Assembly (NCBI GenBank): GCA_016714085.1 | Contig: JADJNW010000007.1 | Span: 62,001-126,000 of the forward strand | Direction of reading: 5' to 3' | From: Saprospiraceae bacterium | GTDB lineage: Bacteria; Bacteroidota; Bacteroidia; Chitinophagales; Saprospiraceae | Length of the DNA stretch: 64,000 bases | Shown: positions 15,022 through 23,170 of the stretch, in pieces | How the letters are laid out: every line of letters starts with the position of its first letter | How positions within the stretch are numbered: the stretch's first letter is position 1 | The notes under the pieces: model-generated | What the model was told of the DNA's origin: nothing | What the model saw: the letters and a program-made list of their open reading frames with translations, nothing else | Databases searched by the model: none | Program-made: the position numbers and the translations under genes

Positions 15022-15729
15022 ATGGATTTACAACAAGCCAAAATTCTATTAGAAAAAATTGCTTCATTGCAAAAAAGTATCGCATTGAACAAAGGCCCGA
15101 TGGCAGCGATTGAGCGCGATTTGATGCTGAGCTATATTCGCCAATTATATGAAGTATATATGGATTCGGATGAGCCGACGCTTTCCGCGAAAACAGGCGG
15201 TAATAATGAGGAAGTGAAAGTTGCACCAAAACCGATAGAAGTGGAGCAACCCCGCACTACTTATACGCCACCTAAAATAGAAATACCCGAGCCACCCAAA
15301 TATACTGCTCCGCCAAAACAAGAAACACCGCCACCACCACCGCCAGTACCTAAAGTGGAAGAAATCAAACGGGAAATGCCGCCGCCAGCGCCGCCAATAC
15401 AGCGCTCTTCGAGCAATAGCCAACAAAATTTTGCGGCTTTATTTGATTTTAGACAAGCGAAAGAACTATCTGAAAAACTCGGCGAACGCACTATCACCGA
15501 TCTTACAAAGGCTTTTTCTATCAATGATAGATTGCTGTATATCAATGAATTATTTGGCAGAGATAATAATGCGTTCAACGATTCGCTGCTGCTGATGAAT
15601 AAATTTGAGAATATGGAGGACGCGAAGAGTTTATTGATAAATCTTGCGGAGCAAAACAATTGGACGGATGAGGAGAAATTGGAAATTGCGCAAAGCTTTA
15701 TCAAAACGGTGCGTAGGAGGTATGTTTGA
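15022..15729 (+). CDS. Conserved hypothetical protein with proline-rich linker
   Basis: The 235-residue protein has a helical N-terminal segment (MDLQQAKILLEKIASLQKSI), a proline-rich linker (about 75-130, containing a run of six prolines) and a helical C-terminal domain with TDLTKAFSINDRLLYINELF. The C-terminal motif is common to uncharacterised Bacteroidota proteins often found near core metabolic genes. There is no signal peptide and no membrane segment, so it is cytoplasmic. It lies directly upstream of pfkA on the same strand, separated by a gap of GTGATATGG-type repeats. I do not assign a function. Confidence 0.65.
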   Translation: MDLQQAKILLEKIASLQKSIALNKGPMAAIERDLMLSYIRQLYEVYMDSDEPTLSAKTGGNNEEVKVAPKPIEVEQPRTTYTPPKIEIPEPPKYTAPPKQETPPPPPPVPKVEEIKREMPPPAPPIQRSSSNSQQNFAALFDFRQAKELSEKLGERTITDLTKAFSINDRLLYINELFGRDNNAFNDSLLLMNKFENMEDAKSLLINLAEQNNWTDEEKLEIAQSFIKTVRRRYV

Positions 15730-15788
15730 TGTAATAATGTAGTGATATGGTGATATAGTGATGTGGTGAATAAATGGTAAATAAATCA

Positions 15789-16763
15789 ATGAAAAAAATC
15801 GCAGTTTTTACTTCGGGTGGCGACGCGCCGGGCATGAATGCTTGTATTCGAGCGGTGGTGCGTACAGCTTTGCATTATGGCATTGAAGTGATCGGGATTA
15901 AACGAGGGTATCAAGGAATGATTGACGGTGATTTTGTGAAAATGGAGGCGCATTCTGTAAGTGGCATTATTCATTTGGGCGGTACGATTCTCAGATCGGC
16001 GCGGTGCAAAGATTTTCATACGCCGGAAGGCAGAAGACAAGCCTACGAACAGCTTAAAAAAGAGCATATTGACAAAATCGTGGTAATCGGTGGCGATGGT
16101 TCTTTTAGAGGGGCGCTTGTGTTTATGTCCGAATATCCTGATATTTCTATGGTGGGCTGTGCCGGTACGATTGATAATGACCTCTTTGGTACGGATTACA
16201 CAATTGGCTATGATACAGCGATTAATACCGCGATGAATGCTATTGATAATATTAAGGATACTGCTAATGCGCATGATCGCTTGTTTTTTGTGGAGGTAAT
16301 GGGTCGAGATGCCGGATTTATTGCATTGCCTGCTGCTATTGCTACGGGGGCGGAAGCAGTTTTGATTCCGGAGAGTAAAACAAGTATCGATGATTTGGTG
16401 TCAACTTTGGAAAAAGGGTACCAGAATAAAAAGAATTCCAGCATTGTAGTAGTGGCCGAAGGGGATGATGTAGGCGGCGCTTTTAAAATTGCGGAAGAAG
16501 TGAAAAAACGCAGCTTCGAACGCTGGGAAATCAAAGTCACCATTTTGGGGCATATTCAACGCGGCGGACGCCCCACTTGCCTGGAGCGCGTACGTGCCAG
16601 CCGAGTCGGCATGGTAGCTGTGAAAGCTTTATTGGAAGGCAGAAACGCAGTAATGATTGGAGAAGTTAATAGTCAGATTACTTACACACCTTTTGAAAAA
16701 GCAACAAAACATCATATGGACATCAACCCTATGCTACTTGAAATGGTTGAAATATTATCATAG
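15789..16763 (+). CDS. pfkA: ATP-dependent 6-phosphofructokinase
   Basis: The 324-residue enzyme phosphorylates fructose 6-phosphate at the committed step of glycolysis. It shows the N-terminal ATP motif SGGDAPGMN, GGDGS, the catalytic TIDND motif, the substrate segment VEVMGRDAGF and LGHIQRGG. The length is that of bacterial PfkA. An ATG five codons upstream is also in frame, but MKKIAVFTSGG is the normal N-terminus. A rhomboid protease gene follows, separated by a repeat-type hairpin. Confidence 0.95.
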   Translation: MKKIAVFTSGGDAPGMNACIRAVVRTALHYGIEVIGIKRGYQGMIDGDFVKMEAHSVSGIIHLGGTILRSARCKDFHTPEGRRQAYEQLKKEHIDKIVVIGGDGSFRGALVFMSEYPDISMVGCAGTIDNDLFGTDYTIGYDTAINTAMNAIDNIKDTANAHDRLFFVEVMGRDAGFIALPAAIATGAEAVLIPESKTSIDDLVSTLEKGYQNKKNSSIVVVAEGDDVGGAFKIAEEVKKRSFERWEIKVTILGHIQRGGRPTCLERVRASRVGMVAVKALLEGRNAVMIGEVNSQITYTPFEKATKHHMDINPMLLEMVEILS

Positions 16764-16840
16764 GAAGTCAGATGCCAGAAGCTAGATGCCGGACAAAGTT
16801 TTAAAAATATCTGACTTCTCTGTTCCTACATCTAACTTCT
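16763..16840. repeat. Second hairpin made of GAAGTCAGA-type repeats
   Basis: GGAAGTCAGATGCC and AGCTAGATGCC on the left face TCTGACTTCT and ACATCTAACTTCT on the right, giving an imperfect inverted repeat. It belongs to the same type as the element at 14939-15005 and may end the pfkA transcript. Confidence 0.5.
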
Positions 16841-16850
16841 AAAAAAGATT

Positions 16851-17567
16851 ATGTTTAAAAATTTATCCATAAAACTCCGCGAAAGCTTACTCTGGCCGGC
16901 CTATGCCATTTTATTGCTTTGGATCATTCAAGGAATGCAGGCATTGCTGGGCCTGGATTTGGGATGGCTCGGCGTTTTTCCTCGTGAAATATGGGGATTG
17001 AAAGGCATCCTGTTTAGTCCTTTGATTCACGGAGGCTGGGGGCATTTGCTATCCAATACAGCTCCGCTTTTTGTGTTGAGCGCTATGGTTTTGTTCTTTT
17101 ATCGTAGAGTAGCGATTCCGGCATTTGCTATGATTTATTTGATGACGGGATTAGCAGTATGGGGCTTTGCGGATTTATTTGAGTTGAGCCGACATTTTCA
17201 TATCGGCGCGAGCGGCGTCATTTATGGGCTGGTTGCCTTTGTATTCTGGAATGGCATTTTTCGTAGAAACCTTAAATCCATTGCGCTGGCGCTGATTGTA
17301 GCCTTGTATTATGGCTCCATGCTCATGGGCATTCTACCTGGCAAAGAAGGCATTTCCTGGGAAAGCCATTTGATGGGCGGCTTGATAGGCATTTTTACTT
17401 CTTTTTGGTTTAAAGAGTCGATTGAAAAAGACGAAGAAAAAGCCAAATATTCTTGGGAAGAAGAACCACAAGAAAAACAATTCTACTTCGAGCGCGATAT
17501 TTTTGATACGCCCAAAGCCGAAAAACAAAGGCGGGACGATGATTATTGGTATTCCAATAGGAGTTGA
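16851..17567 (+). CDS. Rhomboid family intramembrane serine protease
   Basis: The 238-residue membrane protein has about six hydrophobic helices. The catalytic dyad is Ser121 in HIGASGVIYG and His173 in ESHLMGG, and the HGGWGHLLSN motif of helix 2 is present. Rhomboids cleave substrates inside or next to their transmembrane segment. The C-terminal about 50 residues are charged and cytoplasmic, ending RRDDDYWYSNRS. The substrate is unknown. It follows pfkA on the same strand without clear functional linkage. Confidence 0.9.
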   Translation: MFKNLSIKLRESLLWPAYAILLLWIIQGMQALLGLDLGWLGVFPREIWGLKGILFSPLIHGGWGHLLSNTAPLFVLSAMVLFFYRRVAIPAFAMIYLMTGLAVWGFADLFELSRHFHIGASGVIYGLVAFVFWNGIFRRNLKSIALALIVALYYGSMLMGILPGKEGISWESHLMGGLIGIFTSFWFKESIEKDEEKAKYSWEEEPQEKQFYFERDIFDTPKAEKQRRDDDYWYSNRS

Positions 17568-17606
17568 GAGCGCGCAAATGCTCGAATAAGCACTTTGTCA
17601 TTTTAT

Positions 17607-17712
17607 CAGCGATTTGATACTGGGTCAAATGGGTGGATGCGATTTCGTAAATCTTTGAGATTTGCGAAATCTGAATTAGAAAACAATCGTTTTGACCCAG
17701 GGCCAGCGATTT
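17607..17712. repeat. Nested inverted repeat flanked by 9-bp direct repeats (possible miniature element)
   Basis: CTGGGTCAAA (17620-17629) is the perfect complement of TTTGACCCAG (17691-17700). Inside lies a 14-bp hairpin, GATTTCGTAAATCT paired with AGATTTGCGAAATC. Outside, the 9-bp direct repeat CAGCGATTT occurs at 17607-17615 and 17704-17712. The layout resembles a small non-coding mobile element with a target duplication, but 3-4 bases separate the inverted and direct repeats. Confidence 0.5.
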
Positions 17713-17786
17713 TATAGATGTAATGTTTTTATTTCAAATTGTAACGTTTTCAGCTAATGACAGTATTCTCCAAGAAAAAATTAGCT

Positions 17787-18323
17787 ATGAAAATGTTCTC
17801 TACGCTCTTGGCGACTGTACTTTTGGTAAGTTGCCAAACTTCAAAGTATTCCTTGCCATTCCCGAAAGGACAACAATATCAATTATTACAAACTTGGAAC
17901 GGCCCTTGGGGGCATCAAGACAAAACGGCTTATGCCTACGATTTTAATATGCCCCTTGGCAGTGTGATCACGGCGGCTCGCGATGGAAAAGTTATCAAAA
18001 TAGAAGAGCAATATACCGATGGCAACAGGACGCCCGGACAAGAAAATTATGTTTTTATCGAACACAAGGATGGTACTTTCTCAAGATATTATCACCTCAC
18101 TCAAAATGGCGTTTTGGTTGCAGTCGGCGATACCGTCGGCGCAGGCGATACAATCGCTTTAAGCGGCAATACTGGCGCGAGCGCAGGGCCGCATCTGCAC
18201 TTTGATATTACAAAAGAATGCCCGGATTGGGGTTGTCAAACCATACCCTTTAAATTTAAAGAAATCAAAGACAGTCCTTTGCAGTTGAAGACCGCATATA
18301 GGTCTAAATATGTTGTTTTTTAA
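17787..18323 (+). CDS. M23 (LytM) metallopeptidase-like lipoprotein
   Basis: The 178-residue protein is a predicted lipoprotein with Cys in LLVSCQT. It carries a LytM/M23 zinc-peptidase domain with HQDKTAYAYDFNMPLG (first metal ligands), YYHL and the HLHFD motif. Such enzymes cut peptide cross-links of peptidoglycan, or act as regulators when degenerate; here all ligand motifs appear present. An ATG ten codons upstream (17757) is also possible and would lengthen the signal peptide n-region. Confidence 0.85.
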   Translation: MKMFSTLLATVLLVSCQTSKYSLPFPKGQQYQLLQTWNGPWGHQDKTAYAYDFNMPLGSVITAARDGKVIKIEEQYTDGNRTPGQENYVFIEHKDGTFSRYYHLTQNGVLVAVGDTVGAGDTIALSGNTGASAGPHLHFDITKECPDWGCQTIPFKFKEIKDSPLQLKTAYRSKYVVF

Positions 18324-18415
18324 AATATTTGTTTTAAAATTTAAAGTTTTTGTTGTAAAAGTGTTTTTTGTTTGCTAATTTTCAGACAATTAACAAACAA
18401 AATGCTTTAGCCACC

Positions 18416-19189
18416 ATGATTCTTGAACTTTATGCACCACCACCGCCTTTGGGCGCGTATGTGGAAATGTTCACTTTTTATGAAGATTATGACCCCGGCT
18501 ACTCTGTAGAACGCTTGCTACCAGAGGGTGTCATTGAGATTATTATTGATCTAACCGAGACGCCTAAATTTATTTTTGATAATGATAAATTGACCGAAAT
18601 CCAGAGTTGTCGCACCGCTTGGGTGTCTGGTATGCGCAATCGTTTCATTAGCATCAGCGCGGGCGGGCCGCATTCTTCGATGTTTGTTATTCGCTTTCGG
18701 CGCGGCATGGCTTATCCTTTCCTGCAAATGCCTTTGCAAGAATTAAATTATCAAGTGGTAGATGCCGATTTGATTTTTTGTCGGGAATTGAATGGTTTGC
18801 GCGACCAATTGCTTGCTGCTGCTACACCCCAGGCGAAATTTGCGCTTGCCGAGCATTATTTACTTCAACGCGCCAAAGGGCATTTGGAAGACATTCCTCC
18901 CGTCATTCGCTTTGCGATACAGTGCATTTCCCAACATCCGGCGACGATTGTCATCAGCGAAATGGTGCAAAAGATTGGCTATTCGCATAAGCATTTCCTA
19001 GCGCTTTTCAGCAAATACGTGGGGCTTACGCCCAAGCAATTCCTGCGATTGATGCGCTTTCAAAATGTAATTTACAATTTGGAAAAGATGGATGGCCAGA
19101 ATGGTCGCGCGTCGCTTACGAAAGCGGCTACTACGATCAGGCACATTTTATCAATGATTTCAGAGCGTTTTCGGGCTTCTCACCTTTAG
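18416..19189 (+). CDS. AraC family transcriptional regulator, frameshifted near the C-terminus
   Basis: The N-terminal about 150 residues resemble the DUF6597-type sensory domain of AraC regulators (MILELYAPPPPLGAYVEMFT). The C-terminal part begins the helix-turn-helix domain, with IGYSHKHFLALFSKYVGLTPKQFL. The frame then diverges after KMDGQN. The expected ending, ESGYYDQAHFINDFRAFSGF followed by SPLEYMNAKGE, is present in another frame and stops at 19239. One missing base near 19100 (AATGG for AATTGG) explains this. The gene is therefore either intact with a sequence error or recently inactivated. The target genes are unknown. I chose the ATG over an upstream TTG. Confidence 0.8.
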   Translation: MILELYAPPPPLGAYVEMFTFYEDYDPGYSVERLLPEGVIEIIIDLTETPKFIFDNDKLTEIQSCRTAWVSGMRNRFISISAGGPHSSMFVIRFRRGMAYPFLQMPLQELNYQVVDADLIFCRELNGLRDQLLAAATPQAKFALAEHYLLQRAKGHLEDIPPVIRFAIQCISQHPATIVISEMVQKIGYSHKHFLALFSKYVGLTPKQFLRLMRFQNVIYNLEKMDGQNGRASLTKAATTIRHILSMISERFRASHL

Positions 19190-19244
19190 AATACATGAAC
19201 GCAAAAGGGGAAATTGTAAACTATATTCCGATTCGGTAGCATAA

Positions 19245-19276
19245 AGTCATCAGATGATTGCAATCATCTGATGACT
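19245..19276. repeat. Perfect 32-bp palindrome of the ATCAGATGA type
   Basis: AGTCATCAGATGATTG and its exact reverse complement are joined without a loop. The same ATCTGATGACT core recurs at 19760-19794, 20890-20915 and 60001-60026. It lies just after the true stop of the AraC gene. Confidence 0.75.
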
Positions 19277-19344
19277 CAAAAGGTAAATTTTTTCCAATAC
19301 TTTTTGTTGCAAGCGCCCTTTCTTTGTTTTAAAAAACAAAAGTT

Positions 19345-19752
19345 ATGGACTTTTCAACAATTAACTGGCTGGCTGTGATCGTCGCGGCTATAAGTTCTTT
19401 TCTGATTGGAGGCTTGTGGTATTCACCAATGCTATTTGCTAAACCCTGGATGAAAGCAAACGGCTTCACCGAAGAAGACCTGAAAGGCGCAAATATGGGC
19501 AAAGTATTTGGGCTCTCTTTCTTATGGGCGCTTGTCATGTCGGCCAATTTGGCAATGTTTCTCAATGACCCTAAGACAGATGCGGCTTTTGGCGCTTTCG
19601 CTGGCTTCGCGGCAGGATTTGGTTGGGTAGCGATGGGTTTTTTTATTGTGGGTTTGTTTGAGCGGCGCAGTACCGGCTGGATGTTGATAAATGGAGCTTA
19701 TATGGTAGTCGCCTTGACGGTGATGGGCTTGATTCTTGGCGCTTGGCGGTAA
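19345..19752 (+). CDS. DUF1761 family small membrane protein
   Basis: The 135-residue protein has four hydrophobic segments and the DUF1761 N-terminal pattern NWLAVIVAAISSFLIGGLWY followed by KPWM. The family is widespread, of unknown function, and often encoded alone. It follows the AraC regulator on the same strand, which could control it. Palindromes of the ATCTGATGA type lie on both sides of the gene. Confidence 0.8.
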   Translation: MDFSTINWLAVIVAAISSFLIGGLWYSPMLFAKPWMKANGFTEEDLKGANMGKVFGLSFLWALVMSANLAMFLNDPKTDAAFGAFAGFAAGFGWVAMGFFIVGLFERRSTGWMLINGAYMVVALTVMGLILGAWR

Positions 19753-19759
19753 AAATGTG

Positions 19760-19794
19760 AAGTCATCAGATGAAAGAAATTCATCTGATGACTT
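19760..19794 (+). terminator. Hairpin of the ATCAGATGA type after the DUF1761 gene
   Basis: The 15-bp arms AAGTCATCAGATGAA and TTCATCTGATGACTT are perfectly complementary around the loop AGAAA. It marks the end of the DUF1761 gene and the exact point where the Rhs-core homology breaks off. There are only a few T residues behind it. Confidence 0.55.
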
Positions 19795-19799
19795 TGTAA

Positions 19800-20025
19800 A
19801 ATAGTCCGTGGCACTCAGCACGACGGGGTCGTAGTAGTCTGCCTCATCATCCATATCCATGTCAAAAGCTTGCTTGCGATCGCTGATGACAGATACGATA
19901 TTGCCAAGGTGGTTGCCGATTTCATATAACTTACAACCGAGATACCACGCCGAATCTGCCGCAAAATAAGGACTCGCGGGTGTACCAGAGCTGGGATACC
20001 ATCGCACCCTGATCCAAAATTAGTA
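19800..20025 (-). pseudogene. Rhs/YD-repeat core fragment
   Basis: On the minus strand the frame reads KLYEIGNHLGNIVSVISDRK and then DEADYYDPVVLSATDYF. This is the highly conserved core motif of Rhs (YD-repeat) proteins in Bacteroidota, normally followed by PFG and the variable toxin tip. Here the homology ends at DYF and there is no upstream YD-repeat region. It is an isolated core fragment, not a functional protein. A 24-bp stretch of this fragment is repeated, with one mismatch, 1 kb away. Confidence 0.75.
19853..19876. repeat. 24-bp direct repeat in Rhs fragments, copy 1
   Basis: This stretch contains GTCAAAAGCTTGCTTG and is repeated at 20866-20889 with one mismatch over 24 bases. Both copies encode the peptide KQAFD on the minus strand. 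Confidence 0.85.
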
Positions 20026-20213
20026 TGTCAAAGAACTATTGCATAAACGTAGTTACTTTACTGCAAAGAGAATTAATCCTATGGTACGGTTTTACTCCCA
20101 TGCTATTCGCAAGCAAGCTATAATTAATAATAATGAATATCAATTCGATTCAACAATAAGAGCAGTAACAATAGTATCTTCTTTAACTTTCGTTAATTCA
20201 ATGACGACTTTAC

Positions 20214-20699
20214 TCATGACAAAATAATTATTTTTTTTTTGGTCAAAGTCTCTGGAATAAAATAGCCGATTGATTCATCTTTACCACCTCTTAGTGTATC
20301 ATCTTTGTCGGGATAAAGCTTTCTTAAATCTTTGATATTCATGCCAATAGATAATCCATCCTTAGTGGTACACTTGGGATGATTGCAAACGATTGTTGAC
20401 ACTAAAGCCCAATCTAGGGAGTTTTCATTATAGTTAATATATGCTATTTCTTCATTTCCTTTTTTTAGGATCAATTGCATAAATTCAGTCCCGTACGATT
20501 GAACTTTTCTAGTCTCCGTCGAATAATTTGTATTTCCTTCTATTATATGTAGTACGGAATCTCCGATAGAGACATTTGGAATGCCATCATATGTCACTAA
20601 AATTTTTTCTGTATCGACTTTATTCGTCCTAAAGCAGGATAATAAAATGATAAACAAGCCTAAAATCAGTATATATTTAATTTTTAGAATTTGATTCAT
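20214..20699 (-). CDS. Orphan lipoprotein between Rhs fragments (immunity candidate)
   Basis: The predicted lipoprotein is 161 residues, with a lipobox at LFIILLSCF. I do not recognise the mature domain; it is beta-rich, with VSIGDSVLHIIEG and CNHPKCTTKDGLSIGMNI. The frame ends within a run of ten A residues. With one more A it would continue for about 30 coding-like residues (SKVVIELTKVKEDTIVTALI) to a stop at 20140. It lies between two Rhs-core fragments, the place where toxin tips and immunity genes normally reside, so an orphan immunity protein is a reasonable guess. The DNA is more AT-rich than its neighbours. Confidence 0.5.
   Translation of the reverse strand: MNQILKIKYILILGLFIILLSCFRTNKVDTEKILVTYDGIPNVSIGDSVLHIIEGNTNYSTETRKVQSYGTEFMQLILKKGNEEIAYINYNENSLDWALVSTIVCNHPKCTTKDGLSIGMNIKDLRKLYPDKDDTLRGGKDESIGYFIPETLTKKKIIILS
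20231..20240 (-). repeat. Ten-base homopolymer causing a frame break
   Basis: This is a run of ten T on the plus strand (A on the coding strand). Ten A residues give an early stop at 20214; eleven would extend the lipoprotein by about 30 plausible residues. It could be a phase-variable tract or a base-calling error. Confidence 0.6.
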
Positions 20700-20900
20700 A
20701 TATTTCAATTTTTCTCTTTCGCTAAGAGAGGGGAACGTCATTTTTGTTTCTGAAATACTAGTTGAAATTTTAGAGCCGAAAGAAATATTTATCCCCAATC
20801 CTATCGCCGCACCCGTCCATGTACGATTACCATTTTCATCAAAAGACCATGTAACTGCTTCAAGAATATCCGTGTCAAAAGCTTGCTTGATGACTCCCAG
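20700..20900 (-). pseudogene. Second Rhs-derived fragment fused in frame to the lipoprotein ORF
   Basis: The open frame upstream of the lipoprotein reads VIKQAFDTDILEAV, then DENGNRTWTGAAIGLGINIS and ends LSEREKLKY. It has no start of its own and follows a stop codon. The KQAFD segment matches the Rhs fragment at 19853-19876 at DNA level. The rest looks like the glycine-rich segment that precedes variable tips. It is probably the remnant of a tip region. Confidence 0.5.
20866..20889. repeat. 24-bp direct repeat in Rhs fragments, copy 2
   Basis: It matches 19853-19876 with one mismatch. The two copies bracket the orphan lipoprotein, so recombination between them could delete or swap the cassette. 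Confidence 0.85.
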
Positions 20901-20920
20901 TCACACCAGATGACTAAACA

Positions 20921-21772
20921 TCAAGCCATTACTTTTCGGCTTTCGATATAATGTATATCATGTTCGTGTAATAATTTTCCAAGCAGGAGGGTCACTTCGC
21001 CGGGTTTGCCGTCGCCGATGATATGATGGTCGATTTGTACCACGGGCATCGCGCCTTTGGTCGTGCTGGTGATGAAGACTTCTTTTGCGGCAAGCAATTC
21101 TTGAGGCGTTACATCGCGTTCTTCCAAAGTAAAATGCTGTTGCGCAAGCGCTATCGTGTTCTTGCGGGTAATGCCATGTAATAATTTATCTTTTGGCGTT
21201 ATAATAATATTGTCTTTTGTTATAATAAAAAAATTGGAGCGAACCCCCTCGCGCACAAACTGTCCATCGTGGTATAAAATTTCCACCGCGCCTTGTTGTT
21301 TCATATTGCCAGCCAGGCGAATGCCGGTGAGATAATTAATTGTTTTGGCTTCCGGCAATTCGCGTTGGTGCTGATGTAGCAATACTTTCACCCCTTTGGT
21401 CAGCACATCATTATTATAAATCAGCATTGGACGCCCCAGCATAAGCAAGTTCGGTTGCACCGGTGTGTAGCCATCTTCGGCGTAGCCGCCCGTCAGCACT
21501 AATTGAATGGCAGCATCATCCAGTTTATTTACTTGAATTAATGCTTGAATTTGTTCTTTCAATGCTTCTTTTGAAATCGGCAAATCCAGATTCAAATGGC
21601 CCGCCGAGCGCTCAAAACGCGCTACGTAATCATCCACGTACATCGGCACGCCGCTGCGCACCAGGAAAAAGTCGAATACCCCGTAGCCGCGAAGTGTTGC
21701 TAAGTCGGTCACTTTGAGGCTTGCTTCGACAGCGTTGACCAATTCACCATTGACGTTATAAAATTGAATCAT
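20921..21772 (-). CDS. Class IV aminotransferase (branched-chain / D-amino-acid type)
   Basis: This 283-residue PLP enzyme has the fold-type IV layout. The cofactor lysine is Lys143 in EAKTINYLTG, and the cofactor-binding REGVRSNFF segment (Glu175) and TTKGAMPV near the C-terminus are present. The N-terminal RGYGVFDFF is standard for branched-chain, D-alanine or aminodeoxychorismate lyase members. These cannot be separated safely by eye. It is a single gene, divergent from the antiporter pair. The Rhs remnants begin immediately downstream of its stop. Confidence 0.85.
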   Translation of the reverse strand: MIQFYNVNGELVNAVEASLKVTDLATLRGYGVFDFFLVRSGVPMYVDDYVARFERSAGHLNLDLPISKEALKEQIQALIQVNKLDDAAIQLVLTGGYAEDGYTPVQPNLLMLGRPMLIYNNDVLTKGVKVLLHQHQRELPEAKTINYLTGIRLAGNMKQQGAVEILYHDGQFVREGVRSNFFIITKDNIIITPKDKLLHGITRKNTIALAQQHFTLEERDVTPQELLAAKEVFITSTTKGAMPVVQIDHHIIGDGKPGEVTLLLGKLLHEHDIHYIESRKVMA

Positions 21773-21985
21773 ATCGACAATTTTGCAGCAAACTTACTAA
21801 ATTCATCGGGAATTAAACGCCAATACATTATCTCATCGCTAAACCTATAATATTTCCAAAACCTGATAGGTTTTACATCACGATATTGACAAAACGTCGG
21901 AAATTCCTGTCGTTCAATCTTTCCAAATAGTGATTTTAACGTAGTTTTTTTAACTTGCGCTCCAACATAAAAAAGAACATTGCCC

Positions 21986-23074
21986 ATGACTATTCTCTTA
22001 TTGCTGTCAGGATTTGTATTGCTCATTGTCGGTGCGGAGGCGCTGGTGCGCGGCGCTTCGAAGATAGCGGCAGCGGTAGGCATTCCTTCTTTGATCATCG
22101 GGTTGACGGTGGTTGCCTTTGGCACGAGTTCGCCGGAATTGGCGGTGAGCATCATGTCAAGCATGAGCGGGAATGTGGACATTGCGGTGGGAAATGTAGT
22201 GGGGAGCAATATTTTCAATATCCTGTTTTTATTGGGTTTGACGGCCTTGATCGTGCCTTTGATCGTGGCGCAGCAATTGATTTGGTTTGATGTACCATTG
22301 ATGATTGGCATTTCGATTCTGATGTTGGCGCTGGGCTGGGATGGTCAGATTAGTAAGCTGGATGGCTTGATTTTAGTGGTTTTATTGATTGGCTATAATG
22401 TTTTTCTCATACGACAAAGTCGGAAAGAGCGAAGCGCTTTGGTAAAAGCTGAATACGAATTGGAATATGGCGTTGGTAAAAGCTGGGGACTAAAAGAATG
22501 GCTTCTGAATGGAGCATTGATAATCATGGGTTTAGCAATGTTGGTCTTGGGTTCGCGCTGGCTGGTGGATAGCGCTACTTCCATTGCCAGATCGCTCGGC
22601 GTCAGTGATTTGATTATCGGGTTGACAATTGTAGCGGCGGGTACATCCTTGCCCGAAGTGGCGACTTCGCTGATCGCCAGTATGCGTGGAGAGCGCGATA
22701 TTGCTGTCGGAAATGCGATTGGAAGTTGTGTTTTTAATATCCTGGCGGTGTTGGGTATTTCTTCTTTGATTGCGCCCGGCGGCATTCCGGTTTCAAGGGC
22801 CGCGCTTCAATTTGATATTCCCATTATGATTGCTGCTTCCATTGCTTGCTTGCCGATTTTTTTTACGGGTCACCGCATTGTACGCTGGGAAGGCGGCGTA
22901 TTTTTCGGATATTATATTGCTTACACGATTTATTTAATTTTAGCTTCTATAAAACATTCTTATTTACAAGCTTTTGATACGGCGATGTTCTGGTTTGTAA
23001 TACCGCTTACCGTTTTGACGGTGATTGTAACGGTGGTGAGGGCGATTCGGAATGGGAATCCAATTGCTGAATAA
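21986..23074 (+). CDS. Calcium/sodium antiporter (CaCA family), first copy
   Basis: The 362-residue membrane protein has about ten helices in two homologous halves, as in YrbG-type K+-dependent Na+/Ca2+ exchangers. The two alpha-repeat motifs are VVAFGTSSPELAVS and VAAGTSLPEVATS, each with the acidic ion-binding residue. It exports Ca2+ in exchange for Na+ across the inner membrane. A near-copy follows about 100 bases downstream. The in-frame TTG two codons earlier is less likely than the ATG. Confidence 0.92.
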   Translation: MTILLLLSGFVLLIVGAEALVRGASKIAAAVGIPSLIIGLTVVAFGTSSPELAVSIMSSMSGNVDIAVGNVVGSNIFNILFLLGLTALIVPLIVAQQLIWFDVPLMIGISILMLALGWDGQISKLDGLILVVLLIGYNVFLIRQSRKERSALVKAEYELEYGVGKSWGLKEWLLNGALIIMGLAMLVLGSRWLVDSATSIARSLGVSDLIIGLTIVAAGTSLPEVATSLIASMRGERDIAVGNAIGSCVFNILAVLGISSLIAPGGIPVSRAALQFDIPIMIAASIACLPIFFTGHRIVRWEGGVFFGYYIAYTIYLILASIKHSYLQAFDTAMFWFVIPLTVLTVIVTVVRAIRNGNPIAE

Positions 23075-23170
23075 CTTTCTGGAAACCAGTTTTTTATTTT
23101 CAAAAACAAAATATCAATTCATTTGCTACAAGTGAATCTTTCTTTGCTAAATTTCGCAAAAAATTAGCAC

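Noticed and set aside
15730..15788. GTGATATGG-type tandem repeats considered as a CRISPR or microsatellite locus
   Set aside because: The units are short, degenerate and lack spacers, so it is only part of the general gap-repeat pattern.
20039..20227. 62-codon plus-strand frame beside the Rhs remnant
   Set aside because: It overlaps the better-supported C-terminal extension of the lipoprotein on the other strand.
21769..22311. Long antisense frames inside the antiporter genes (also around 23164-23574 and 23599-24063)
   Set aside because: They are shadows of the repetitive membrane-protein codons on the other strand, with no recognisable domain.
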